Of a stretch of DNA of 64,000 nucleotides, positions 55,201 to 64,000 are shown piece by piece. The notes beneath the pieces were generated by a model. It saw only the letters and a list, made by a program, of their open reading frames with translations. It was not told where the DNA came from and ran no database searches. This DNA is from Stomorhina lunata. Taxonomy: Eukaryota > Arthropoda > Insecta > Diptera > Rhiniidae. The position numbers and the translations under genes were made by a program. Position 1 is the first letter of the stretch; each line of letters opens with the position of its first letter. The DNA lies in the NCBI GenBank assembly GCA_933228675.1, contig OW121742.1, positions 107,152,940 to 107,216,939 on the forward strand, given 5' to 3'.

Positions 55201-55896
55201 TCTTCCTATTCCATGGTTAAGCATCTTGACAATCAATTCCAAACAATTTTTGCAGAACGTTTGCCAGATAATGTGGGAATTTTTGTTGCTGAATTAGCTG
55301 GATTACAAAGAGCAATTAAGTACGCAATTCAAGAACAAAAAACAACTGTTATTTGCTCTGATAGTCTTAGTGTCGTTAAGGCTATTGGGAAAAATCATCG
55401 AGGTATTTATGATAAACTAGTTCACATTCCAGATCCCAATCTTAAAATTATGATTTTATGGATCCCTTCTCACATTGGCATTGGTGGCAACGAAGCAGCG
55501 GATAAAGCTGCTAAGGAAGCACTTAATTTGCTTGAAATCACGGAGGTTCCAGCTTTTTCCAAAACAATATCAAATCCGTTTAGAGTATTCAAAAAACAGC
55601 AGAATGCAGAGTCTAGAAGACCAAAATATTGTAAAACTCTTACTCGCCAAGAATGCATCCTCTTGGGACGGTTACGAACCGGAAAAACTGTTTTTACTAC
55701 CCAGCACTACTACGACAAGACTGAGCCTGCGGTGTGCAGCTTTTGTCTTGAAATAATTACTGTTCCCCATATTTTCTCGGAATGCCTGGAATCAAAACTG
55801 GATATGCCACTAGATGAAGTCCTTGACTGCACCACTAAAAACAACTTGCCACTGATTAAAAATTGCCTTAAAAAGCACAACATACAAAATGTTTAG
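52294..55896 (+). CDS. LINE ORF2: endonuclease, reverse transcriptase, RNase H
   Basis: 1,200 residues without a stop. Residues 1-225 are an APE-type endonuclease (LQWNIQGFTNHK, PNIVALQETHI, GDLNSQNCIWGS, DVADHFPI). Residues about 450-760 are reverse transcriptase (YRPISLLPVVSKVFEKII, EDIEKAFDRV, NGIPQGSPLSVMLYAIYAN). The polymerase box reads Y675-A-D-N678 instead of YADD, so one of the catalytic aspartates is replaced. RNase H follows from about residue 955 (LYTDGSF, AELAGLQRAI, CSDSLSVVKAI, WIPSHIGIGGNEAAD). A zinc-finger end (CSFCLEIITVPHIFSEC) closes the protein. The open frame but altered box suggests a young copy that has lost activity. Confidence 0.9.
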   Translation: MHIGLNIIILQWNIQGFTNHKFALEQLISKHKPNIVALQETHITQKDLRFLHLPGFKVFHHNKDYNYAKSGIAIFVKNNINIKQYIKSNGNLLFQSIIIKCEIDLQITNIYKEGDFNLNPLMVDNITLFDNTQQLVLGDLNSQNCIWGSSYNSPSGSIWEKFADDKNLVVLNDGSPTLFSTRNTLTSIDVTMSSVDLAPGLSWRCLDLPDVADHFPIIVTNNSNKTIEKLFISRFKDNKADWPLFNKKAVFFNEKFEKSTNINKEAAQINRILRSSANESIPLSRKPYKTSNPVWFNSEISSLLRLRQNAWRLFKRSRNQQNALEYRRACARVKRECRTAKRRTWENFVNSLNPSMDVRFLWNKVRNLRTNKIDNFPTIFVDGNNFSHPQEIADIFAKHWSSLSSNSSFDEDIISAKNNMVIESSGQINIKYIKMTDKVDLNELNEILKSLRGSTPASDKITYNMIKNSPDHFKQRICDLYNNILESGNFPHQWKTAILTPIPKHSKNQNKIEGYRPISLLPVVSKVFEKIISKRFWKFAGAELNANQHAFLPSRGVHSICHQLEETLRTNLKKKKHSLVLSEDIEKAFDRVIVTYILQELSAWKMPLQVITLTKSFLENRSFRVKVDGFLSVSYPLENGIPQGSPLSVMLYAIYANSLVKAVENVSGVDYIGIYADNIFTVASGNPDNVRENLNKLDYKINEWAKERGAVIPAEKAEILHICRKRNCGLNSVYIRDQNINTVEEMSILGILFSKNLLWNNHVKFVALKLAKINNLLKLICSRCKGPHIETAINICKSLTTGVIQHGITLYGWTSQKNVDKINTALNNCYRTATGLLRSTTLALLRKEADFTDFTSLVEKYSVSMASRAITNTFDGLHETFWKHLESKTNSPSAVRKIIFLIKQSGVSIPLKPATPISSENAIRIDDSLSFFNKNSTNPVCFKKIMTQKVNNFAPEITLYTDGSFHNGVSSYSMVKHLDNQFQTIFAERLPDNVGIFVAELAGLQRAIKYAIQEQKTTVICSDSLSVVKAIGKNHRGIYDKLVHIPDPNLKIMILWIPSHIGIGGNEAADKAAKEALNLLEITEVPAFSKTISNPFRVFKKQQNAESRRPKYCKTLTRQECILLGRLRTGKTVFTTQHYYDKTEPAVCSFCLEIITVPHIFSECLESKLDMPLDEVLDCTTKNNLPLIKNCLKKHNIQNV

Positions 55897-56204
55897 ACCA
55901 ATTAGTTCCCTTTTTAAATTAAAAACAAAAAAAGTATTACTTGATTTAAAAAAAAATTTAATTTTATTTTTCCCTATTATTTTTGAAGCTCATTTTCTAT
56001 TTATCTGTTAATTTAAATCTTAATTATATTTTTCTTTTGTTTTGTCTTTGTTATTTAAATTTTCTGAAAATATTTATGAATTTAATCTTTAATTCTTTTA
56101 TAAATAAATGTTTAATTTTTGTGCGCATATGGTCTAGCTACCCGGCGCCTTTTTTTATATATATATTATAAATTTACTTTATAATATATAGTATTAATAA
56201 ATAA

Positions 56205-56640
56205 ATAAATAAAAGACCCACGATTAAATAGAAAATGGGGCTTAATAAAATACCCACAATTAAATAGAAAATTGGACTATATAAAAGTCCCACAATTAAA
56301 TAGAAAATTGGACTATATAAAAGTCCCACGACTGAATAGAAAATGGGATTATATAAAAGTCCCACGATAGAATAGGAAATGGGACTATATAAAAGACCCA
56401 CGATTAAATAAAAAAAAATTACTATAAAAGTCCCACGATTAAATAGAAAATGGGACTGTATAAAATACCTACAATTAAATAGAAAATTGAACTATATAAA
56501 AGTCCCTCGATTAAATAGAAAATGTGACCATATAAAAAAACACGTTTAAATAGAAAATTGGACTATATAAAATAAATAGAAAATTTGACTATATAAAAGT
56601 CCCACGATTAAATAGAAAATGGGACTATATGAAAGATTAT
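56205..56640. repeat. 36-bp minisatellite, right block
   Basis: About 12 units of the same 36-bp repeat as 47640-48150, with unit core ATTAAATAGAAAATTGGAC. Starts at the poly-AATA tail of the LINE. Confidence 0.88.
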
Positions 56641-56893
56641 TTAAGGCCATCGCTAAGATTTTTATTATTTTTACTGATTCCTTTACAACCTTAAAATCTA
56701 AAATTGTTTTATCTAAAGATTAACGATATAAACTTTTGTTAAAATGTAAATGCTAAGCTTTTGTAAAATTTGTTTCTAGTGGAAAATTTCCAAACCCGTA
56801 AAGTAATGACTTATTTCAATATTTTTTTTTTTCTTCTTATTTTACCATTCGTTATTTTCTAATTCTAAAATTTAGGGAAATATTGAAAAGTAA
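56641..56893. other. Reductase 3 upstream region
   Basis: AT-rich, holding the presumed promoter and 5' UTR of reductase 3. Nothing specific seen. Confidence 0.3.
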
Positions 56894-58211
56894 ATGGCCT
56901 CAAGCTCCAAGCCAAGGAAAACCTTTACAAAGGGTAAGTCAGAGCTGAGCGGGCGGAAAAGTCAACTATTAACAGGGTGTAAGAGTCAAATACAAGCCCG
57001 ACCGAAAAGTCAAGTCATAGCAGCGGAGCCAATAGATGAGATAAGCCCTAATGTGCAACCAGAAGTGCCAAAATTTACGTTAAATAATGATTTGGAAATA
57101 CCTATTATAGGTCTGGGAACAAATAAAGTAAGAAAAACATGGCATTAAAAAAAAGATAAGAGAATAATTTTTGATATACGAATTTATTTCTTGGGAAGTA
57201 GCTAATAAGCAAATGCAAGGATCTTGTGGGAGATGCAATTAAATTGGGTTATCGTCACATTGACTGTGCCGAGATTAATGGCAATGAAAAGGAAATCGGT
57301 GAAGCGATTAGGGAGTATATAAAAAAGGGTGTGATAAGGAGGTGAATATCTGAAAACAACAATGAGAAGGAAATTACTTTAACGATATTTTTTATTTTGT
57401 CCTTAAGAGATGAAATGTTTATAACAAGCAAAGTTTGGAATACCCATCATACACCCCAATTATTACGTAGGGCCTGTGAGGGATCTTTAAGAACTATGGG
57501 TCTTACATATTTCGACTGCTATGTCATGCACTCGCCCATGGCTTTTAAGGAAGGTGACATACCATATCCCAAAGATGAAGATGGTAAAATAATATTCTCC
57601 GATGTGGATTTACTTCAAACATGGCGTGCTATGGAGAAATTGGTGCAAAATGGTTTAGTCAAGTGCTTGGGTTTGGCTAATTGCAACATACGTCAACTTA
57701 ACCAACTGCTGGAAAAGGTCCACATCAAGCCCGCTTTACTATATGTTGAATGTCATCCCTACATGAATCAGCAAATTTTAATAGATTATTGTGCCGCTAA
57801 TGATATTGCTGTAGCCGCAACGTTATGCTTTGGCAGTCCCTCGCATATATATCGAGCATTTAACAAGATACCTCTGCTTCAGAATCCAAAAATTCAAGAG
57901 ATAGCTGCTACAAATAAACGTACTGCCGCCGAAGTACTTTTTTTAAGATATCAAATTCAGAGGGGTAATATTGTTATACCCTCGGCGGTGAAGAGGACTC
58001 AGTTGAGGGATAATATTTTGACGGTGACTTTTAAGTTGACCCCTGCGGCCATGGGGGAAATCGACGAATTGGATACGGGCACTAGAATAATAACATTTGA
58101 TAAGTAAGTTTTGAATTTAACTTTTTAAAAAATTAGATTGTATTAATTAATGTCTTTATTTGTAGTTGCAAGGGGCATCCAAATCATCCGTTCGAAAAAG
58201 ATATATTTTAG
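56894..58211 (+). CDS. Aldo-keto reductase 3, catalytic tyrosine replaced
   Basis: Four exons: 56894-57127, 57220-57341, 57408-58103, 58166-58211; phases agree (365 aa). Clearly an aldo-keto reductase barrel with the same intron positions as its neighbours, but altered. In the motif that reads HIDCAHxYKN in relatives, it has [10 protein letters not shown], so the general-acid tyrosine is Asn98. D93, K127 (TSKVW) and H160 (VMHSPMA) remain. The cofactor-site SN pair is AN (GLANCN) and the usual AYSxLGSP is ATLCFGSP. A Ser/Lys-rich extension of about 60 residues precedes the barrel, with repeated KSE/KSQ steps ([19 protein letters not shown]). The open frame and sound splice sites argue against a pseudogene. 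Likely a non-reductase derivative, possibly a binding or regulatory protein. Exon 2 acceptor (AAG before 57220) is weaker than the others. Confidence 0.85.
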
Positions 58212-58389
58212 TTCTCAGAATTAAAATGTTTGTATAGAAAATTTTCATATTGTAAAATTATTTCCAAAATTAAAATTTACGAATGAAAAATTTTTCTGCT
58301 GAAAATTCAAAGATATTTAAATATGTAGAATAAAATCAGAAATACGCTTTAAGTTTTTTTTTACTTTTTTTATTAACAAATATTGTCCA

Positions 58390-59280
58390 TCACTCTTCAT
58401 AGGCACCCTCGCCATTTTCGTCATTTTCATAGTCATTATTGTCCTCCTCTTCCTCCTCACCAACTGCCTCATCCTCTTCCTGTTGCTGTTGATCCCACCA
58501 AGATAAAACCCCTAAACCCGATTCATTAATAGCAGCCTAAAAAATTAAGCAAACAATTATAATAAGCAATTATAAATGTTAAACCACTTCCTCCCTTCCA
58601 ACTTACAATTATGCGATACGGCGTTTTAGCTTCCGTATTCTGGGCCGTCGCTGCAGCTGAGGTACTGGCAGCCGTTGAGCCCGGTTTTAAATTATCATTT
58701 TTCGGTGGTCCAATGGGTGAACTTTCCTCAAAAATTTCTCTTGAAACACGAAATTTTATTGGCTCACCAATATCCATGAACAAATCATGTTTGCCACCAT
58801 CTTCCAGAGGATATTCCCACACCCAGGCCTGTTCGGTTTCATCAAAACGCGAAGGATGCTGTAGGGCTGTTGGTGGTATTAGAATGTCGTCAAAGAAGCC
58901 CAAGGTTACATGGACACCCTCATGACTGCAGCTGCGTATTTTGCCAGTTATTACATTTCCGATGGAAGGTCTGAAGACTATGTAGCGGAATATGACTTCT
59001 GTATGAGAGGCACCATCACCGGGTAGAATAATGGAATCTTTAAGTGAAACTATATCCTTTAAAGCTATACACAGACCTACATTCAATAAAACCTTTAATA
59101 AAAAACATTTATTAAATACTTCTGCTTTGTTCTTCATCCACAATCGTTTTCATTCTCAATTTGTTTTACCTTATTTGCCAATTTGCGGTTAATTTCATCG
59201 CGTATGGCCTCAACCAGTTTTAAATTGAACTGTTCCGGTGCTATACGTATTGTATCTTTAAGTTCTGCTAAAGCAAACAT
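58390..59280 (-). CDS. Polr3H: RNA polymerase III subunit RPC8 (Rpc25/POLR3H)
   Basis: Three exons on the minus strand: 59280-59170, 59092-58607, 58536-58390; phases agree (247 aa). This subunit pairs with RPC9 to form the Pol III stalk, the counterpart of Rpb7 in Pol II, needed for initiation at tRNA and 5S genes. The start [15 protein letters not shown] and the next [20 protein letters not shown] match the family closely. The second half is an S1-type RNA-binding domain ([20 protein letters not shown]). An Ala/Ser/Thr linker (about residues 170-195) and a Glu/Asp-rich tail (last 30 residues) make it longer than the human protein (204). Start is unambiguous. Confidence 0.95.
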
Positions 59281-59904
59281 TTGTTTTAATTGTTCTTTTG
59301 TAATGTTTTAATTTAAAACAATAACGATTTTGAATCCTCTTGAATTTTACTACACGACCGACCAAATTCATTCATTTGGCGTTATTTATGTTTGTTTTGC
59401 TTTCTCATTTCGTAAACATGTGCTTAATTTATAAGCAGTGTTGAAAAACGTACTTTTAGGATAATGCAGTGTTGTAAAATGATATATTTTCTTTAATGTG
59501 GGAGAAATATTAGTTGTTTTTATAAACGTACAGTACAAAATTAGCATATGTTTAACAGTATTGCCAAGTAAAAAAAACAAATAAAAATAATATTTTATAC
59601 CCTACACCATAACCCTGCAGTAAATATAAAATTTTTTTAATGCCAAGTAAAAAAAATATATAAATTATATTTTGTACCCTACACCCCGCAGTAAATGCCG
59701 GAAAAGAAACAATACAGCTGTGTACTTGATAATGGCTACAGTGCTACTTGCCATTTTGAGCCATTTGAGTACCAGTAGACTACTACTATTTACAGACAGT
59801 ACGAGACGAACCGGCCCCCGAGTTTCAACCAAGGTTGATAGTCCAGCAATCAATGTACATAATATGTACTTATACTTATGTCTCCAAATCTTTTTGGTCC
59901 GTGT
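59281..59904. other. Intergenic region with a short direct repeat
   Basis: Two copies of a roughly 60-bp segment, 59561-59625 and 59641-59697, both with TGCCAAGTAAAAAAA, TACCCTACACC and GCAGTAAAT. No gene seen. Confidence 0.45.
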
Positions 59905-60060
59905 CCGAGTTAAACAAGGAATTCGACAGGGTAGATCTTGTTTAGCTTCTATCTCTCTAAACTTCCAGCTGGTGGAGAAAGTCCACATGATACCTAGTTC
60001 CTCTTTAATGCGCAGCAAACCCGACCAATCTAACTCCAATTTCCTTATGGAATTACCCTA
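59905..60060 (+). pseudogene. Reverse-transcriptase relic
   Basis: Plus-strand reading VKQGIRQGRSCLASISLNFQ resembles the LINE motif QGVPQGxVLSPxLFNF, with substitutions, and is related to the relic at 37490. Frames before and after are degraded. Confidence 0.5.
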
Positions 60061-60737
60061 TTGAAGTGGCGCGTCACCAGGAACTGGGCTCAGAGGAGTA
60101 CCTTGATTTTGGAGAACATTAGTGACATAGTTTTTGATATTTGACTTGTTTTGGAATAGTATCTAGAAATCTAATAAGGCAAGATTTAACTGACTGCTTA
60201 GTTAAGGATATTTTCACGGAGTAGCTGTTTAGAGCCACTAAATACCTAATCGCTTTATAGATGGACAGCAAGGTTTCCTTGCCATTTCCAAGGGACTGAT
60301 ATATCAGTCAGCACTACCAGTCAGTTGATCGGTCAAATGACCTGTCATATTCTTGTAGGGTAGCTATACAGAGAAACACGATTGAAATGTATTGTCACGA
60401 TTGCATAATGCAACGAGACAATTTTCAGTAAAACGCTTACGAGTTGTTACCTGACAAAGCCCCAAATTTTCACATAATTCTTTACTAAGATACGGATTTA
60501 CCCTCTAAATCTCGAGTTTTACTCGCTCAATGACAAAAGCTTTTTGTATCCTTCATATAGTTTTCGGACATACTGTGTCTCCTGTTTAACCTGAGAATGT
60601 ATTAAAAACGACTCAGTCATCAACTAAGAAATTATGTTTTTCCCCCACGAAATAATCATTTAAAGTTAATATCAAAGTAAAACATTTATTAAATCCATTG
60701 TAACGCAAAAAAGGTTTTCAATATGTGCACAAGGAAA
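60061..60737. other. Non-coding intergenic stretch
   Basis: No gene seen. GC-richer parts (60060-60350) look like further decayed repeat DNA. Confidence 0.3.
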
Positions 60738-61187
60738 TTATATAATGCGATTCTTAATGGTTGTTAAAAACGAGAGCATTTGCTGGTAGCTTTCAATTTC
60801 ATCGATACAAAACTTGCGCTTTTTGATCTTCTCCAGTAAACCTTCAAGAACCTTAATGATCAAGTCCTTTAGATCATCGTACACCTCCTCCGCATTATGC
60901 AATTCTAAGATCTTTTTATTTTTGTCGGCATCTTTGATCTTATTTTTTTCCGACTTGGCCTCCTCCTTCATGGTATAGAGATCGTGGCGCATTTGCAAAA
61001 CTACGCATTTCATTTCGAATAGGTTGTGATTGACCTCCAAGACTTTTTCATAGAAAATGCTCACTTTCAGCTCAACTTTGGAACACTTTTTATGAACTTC
61101 GAACGTTTTAAAAATGTCCTCCACAGAACTTTCAAAAGAATCGGTGGTCTTTTTGATTTTTTCAGCAAACGCGTTGAGCTTTTCCAT
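60738..61187 (-). CDS. Small intronless coiled-coil protein, not recognised
   Basis: 149 residues, almost wholly helical by composition (Lys/Glu/Leu-rich, one Tyr-Gln-Gln stretch near the C-terminus, no Pro or Trp). Heptad-like hydrophobic spacing runs through residues 5-60 and 70-125. Two Cys-containing stretches (KKCSK, MKCVVLQM). Start MEKLNAFAEKIKKTTDSF lies about 525 bp from the divergent ITFG1 start. Such small helical proteins occur among kinetochore and augmin subunits, but no specific match was recognised. Real gene status is supported by the 149-codon uninterrupted frame with normal codon use next to a promoter-like motif. Confidence 0.65.
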   Translation of the reverse strand: MEKLNAFAEKIKKTTDSFESSVEDIFKTFEVHKKCSKVELKVSIFYEKVLEVNHNLFEMKCVVLQMRHDLYTMKEEAKSEKNKIKDADKNKKILELHNAEEVYDDLKDLIIKVLEGLLEKIKKRKFCIDEIESYQQMLSFLTTIKNRII

Positions 61188-61411
61188 TTTAATTAACTCA
61201 AAATTTCAAACTTCCGGAATGATCGAATGTTAAAGAATGAATGATTCTGTAATTCGGGGATTTTTAGTCTTTCAGTAAATTTCTGTTTAAAACAGAGATG
61301 TATTTTTATTGATTAACCGAATACTTAAATTTTTTTTACTAAATACTGCTTTTAGTAGATTATCTGGCATTACCGTTTACTTGTTATGCTACTAAATTGT
61401 TCAGCGCTGGA

Positions 61412-61421
61412 AACAGCTGTT
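61412..61421. promoter_or_regulatory. Palindromic E-box in divergent promoter
   Basis: AACAGCTGTT in the 524-bp gap between the coiled-coil gene (-) and ITFG1 (+). It matches the CAGCTG-type core-promoter motif of fly housekeeping genes. The rest of 61188-61711 shows nothing. Confidence 0.45.
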
Positions 61422-61711
61422 GTCATTCTTTGTTTTTTCGTACTCCAACACATCAACAATCGAATTGACTCATAATTTTTGAGAAATTTTCTTTAAAAAT
61501 AAAAGATTTCCAGTATTTTGCAAAAGAAATTAACTCTACTGAATTCTTTTAATAATATTACCAATAAATTCCCTTGGGATCTTCACGAAAAATATTATAA
61601 AAGCAGTTTTGTAGCTTCTAAAAGATTTGGTCGGTCAATACCTTGATAAAATTGATTTTCTGCAAAACGAGGAAAATGTTTTAAATTGCAAATATTTTAT
61701 TTATAATTAAC

Positions 61712-63649
61712 ATGATTTGTCATTTTATTAATATTAAGTGGTTATTAACCACATTAATGCTGTTTGCTCTTGGTGGTAAAGCATTGGCTGGTGATATTAC
61801 CAAAGATGTTTTTGGTGGCGTGAAGGAAGGTATTGTGGCTGCCTTTGGAGACTTTAATTCGGATGAACTAACCGATGTTTTTCTTATAAGGGATAACATG
61901 CAAGTTTTACAAATATTATATGGTAAGTTTTGAAAGTAAATTAAAATACGATCTCCCTTATATCTTTAAAAAATTCCAGGAGCCGAAACAGATCCCATCT
62001 TAAGAAATGGTCCCTATTGTGATTATGATAATTTTGAAATTACCAGCGTAGTGCCCGGTGACTTTGATGGCGATGCCTTAATGGATGTTTTGGTAACAAT
62101 AAAACCCAAAGGATCCAATTATCAAATGTACAGTGTATATGTGCATTGGGGTGGTCCCGATGGCTTAAATTGTACCAAAGAAACGGAACCACCACTGCTT
62201 AAAACGAAAGGCGAGCCATTAGCTTTAGACTTCAATCGTGATATGATTATAGATTTATACGGCCTTAATGAAAAGGATGAGCGTATGTTTTGGATATTCG
62301 GAAATAAACGAGAACCACCACAAAAGCGACAACAACTTGCACCCACAGGTGGCACTACTTTTACAGCCAACATTAAGACTCCAAATGCTAATGCCTATTT
62401 AGATTTGAATGGTGATTTCACAGCCGATTTATTTGTACAAACCGAGAAATCGTATGAAGTTTGGTACGGTCGCAACGGCGAACAAAATGAAGATTTTACC
62501 TTTAATCATACCATAGATATTTCCATTGTTGGTTCAGATGACTACAAATTAGGCCAGGCCGTCTTTTTGGATTTTCTACTAGAGGGTGTTGAAAATATTT
62601 TGTTGCCTGTTTGCTTCCACAAAGACTGCACAAATTCTACTATTTTAGTTCATGATGGCAGTAATTTCCGTGATGTTCATGTCAATTTTAAAGATCCTCA
62701 GGCGGTTTCTTGGGGTTTTGTGCCACCCATAGAAGATGATGTCTATCTAAAGACTATAACAGCTCGTAGTGGTGACTACAATATGGATGGCTATCCCGAT
62801 CTTATAATGACTTTGCAAACCCTAACGGGTCCCAAGCGTATGCAAACTTTTCTTTTGGAAAATGTGCCCAGTAAAATGCCTTCTCTGAAGAGAACCTTTG
62901 AGGTTAAGTGGAATGCTTTAAATCCTTTGGGCAACGACACAGTAGCCGGGGCATTCTATGATTTTCATCAAGATGGTAAGGTTTCTTTTTAAACTAACTC
63001 ATACAAATTTTAAAACGTTTGTTTTTTAATCCTAGGTGTCTTGGATGTGATTTTAATTCAAAAAACTAAAACCGGTCAATACAAACCCTTAGCCTTTCTC
63101 AATACTCTAGACTATGATGCCAACTTCGTAAAAGTAATTGTCTTGACGGGTTTGATTAATCAAAAGAATCCCACTATGCGTACAGCTTTGGGACGTAAAA
63201 AACGCACTTATGGCACTAATTTGCCAGGACCACGTATTACCTATTTTACCACCACCCAAGATGGTGATTTACAGCGTGGCTCATCGGTACAATTGCCTCA
63301 GTCATCTTATTTTGCCTTACAGCTGCCGTACACAATTTTTGGTCTGGGCAGAACACCCAATTTTGTAGATTCTTTAACAGTAGGCTTGGGTCATATGTCA
63401 CGTAACTGGACTCAGCTTATACCCAATTCCCAGATCATTGTAGTACCGAAACCCATAGAAGATCCTCAGCGATGGAAGGCCCAGTTGTTTGTAACGCCCA
63501 GCAAACTGATTCTCATGAGTGTAGTGGCTTTGGGTGGCACCTGTTTAGTAATTGTTCTCATCATTTTGGTGCTCTATATCAAAGAGAAACGCGAAGATAA
63601 ACAGGAAAAATTACAAGAAGCTCATCGTTTCCATTTCGATGCCATGTAG
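61712..63649 (+). CDS. ITFG1: ITFG1/TIP (LINKIN-type) FG-GAP membrane protein
   Basis: Three exons: 61712-61922, 61980-62975, 63036-63649; phases agree (606 aa; human 612). Type I membrane protein: signal peptide at residues 1-26 (WLLTTLMLFALGGKALA). An extracellular beta-propeller with FG-GAP calcium-loop-like repeats follows (DFNSDELTDVFL, DFDGDALMDVLV, DLNGDFTADLF, DYNMDGYPDLIM, HQDGVLDVIL). One transmembrane segment lies near residues 560-585 (SVVALGGTCLVIVLIILVLY), with a short basic tail. Family members act in cell adhesion and, in human cells, immune modulation. They are also reported to bind RUVBL1/2 and tubulin. Conserved ending of the propeller: NWTQLIPNSQIIVVP. Confidence 0.95.
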
Positions 63650-63803
63650 AGCTTTTCAAAGGGATATTTCAATTTTTATTTTTTATCTAAATGTACCATG
63701 AGAGAATTATAAAAAAAGGTATTCAAAATTGTTTTTGTCTCATTTTTTTTTATTTGTATTACTTTTAATTAATATATATTTTTTAATTTTAAGCTTAAAT
63801 TAG

Positions 63804-63892
63804 TGTGGGGCTTATATAACTCAAGCGACAGACGATTGAGTGAAATTTACATGTACTCAATCGTCAGCCGCTTGAGCTATATAAACCCCACA
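63804..63892 (-). ncRNA. Long hairpin, candidate small-RNA precursor
   Basis: Arms 63804-63841 and 63855-63892 (38 nt each, 13-nt loop) match at 34 of 38 positions. If transcribed from the minus strand, three of the four mismatches become G:U pairs and one U:U remains; on the plus strand the same sites are C:A, A:C, A:C and A:A. The arms begin TGTGGGG. It lies about 155 bp after the ITFG1 stop. It could be a miRNA-like precursor or a small MITE; no known miRNA was recognised. Confidence 0.5.
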
Positions 63893-64000
63893 TAGATGTT
63901 CTTCACTTTCTTTAAGTATTGAGTTCTTCCTTCAAAAATTGTTTTAATTTCTTTGATTCGTCTTTAAATTAAATTGAATTTTAATTGTAACACAAAATAT

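Larger units (their letters stand above)
50380..56212 (+). mobile_element. Full-length-like LINE (I-clade type) with two open ORFs
   Basis: About 5.8 kb: a 5' UTR of uncertain start, ORF1 50560-52284, a 9-bp gap, ORF2 52294-55896, then a 3' UTR ending in TTAATAAATAAATAAATAAA near 56191-56212. The endonuclease, reverse transcriptase, RNase H order plus a gag-like ORF1 with zinc knuckles is the I-clade plan. The 3' end lies in the 36-bp minisatellite. No target duplication was recognised, so the left border is approximate. Confidence 0.85.

Overview
The window looks like nuclear DNA of a higher fly (Diptera, most likely a calyptrate such as a blowfly). Genes have short AT-rich introns with GT-AG ends, the intergenic DNA is very AT-rich, and it is crowded with retrotransposon, Tc1/mariner, hAT and SINE-type repeats. 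Several of the genes (asf1, TRAPPC8, UGGT) are, from memory, neighbours on Drosophila chromosome arm 3L around 76B-C, so conserved synteny is likely but was not checked.

Layout. 0.2-0.9 kb: histone chaperone asf1 (-). 0.9-3.4 kb: small MITEs and repeats, then a duplicated promoter segment. 3.5-8.7 kb: 14-exon TRAPPC8 (+). 8.9-10.6 kb: a dispersed element holding a retrotransposon fragment. 11.4-17.8 kb: UDP-glucose:glycoprotein glucosyltransferase (+), with a tRNA-derived SINE in its first intron. 18.3-19.8 kb: a torsin-interacting (LAP1-like) membrane protein (-). 21.3-23.7 kb: an apparently non-coding spliced gene whose six introns each contain a box C/D snoRNA or candidate. 23.8-30.0 kb: a transposon graveyard. 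30.7-31.4 kb: PIG-F (+). 33.8-35.4 kb: checkpoint clamp subunit Rad9 (+), convergent with a BLOC-1 subunit 3 homologue (-, 35.5-37.1 kb). 37.3-58.2 kb: three aldo-keto reductases, two of them divergent from one short intergenic region and a third that lacks the catalytic tyrosine; this cluster is inflated by tandem repeats and a full I-clade-type LINE with both ORFs open. 58.4-59.3 kb: RNA polymerase III subunit RPC8 (-). 60.7-61.2 kb: a small coiled-coil protein (-). 61.7-63.6 kb: ITFG1/TIP (+). A long hairpin lies at 63.8 kb.

Gene models were assembled by hand from splice sites. For each multi-exon gene the exon phases agree and the total length is a multiple of three, giving 1,337 aa (TRAPPC8), 1,577 aa (UGGT), 333 aa (Torip), 430 aa (Rad9), 162 aa (Blos3), 373/322/365 aa (three reductases), 247 aa (RPC8) and 606 aa (ITFG1). 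The protein genes are housekeeping genes of unrelated pathways: chromatin assembly, vesicle tethering, ER quality control, nuclear envelope, GPI anchors, DNA damage checkpoint, lysosome-related organelles and Pol III transcription. No operon-like logic applies. The most interesting unannotated item is the snoRNA host gene with its A-B-A-B pairs of duplicated snoRNAs; next are the reductase that looks catalytically dead, the strand-biased hairpin at 63.8 kb, and the SINE family with a perfect target-site duplication.
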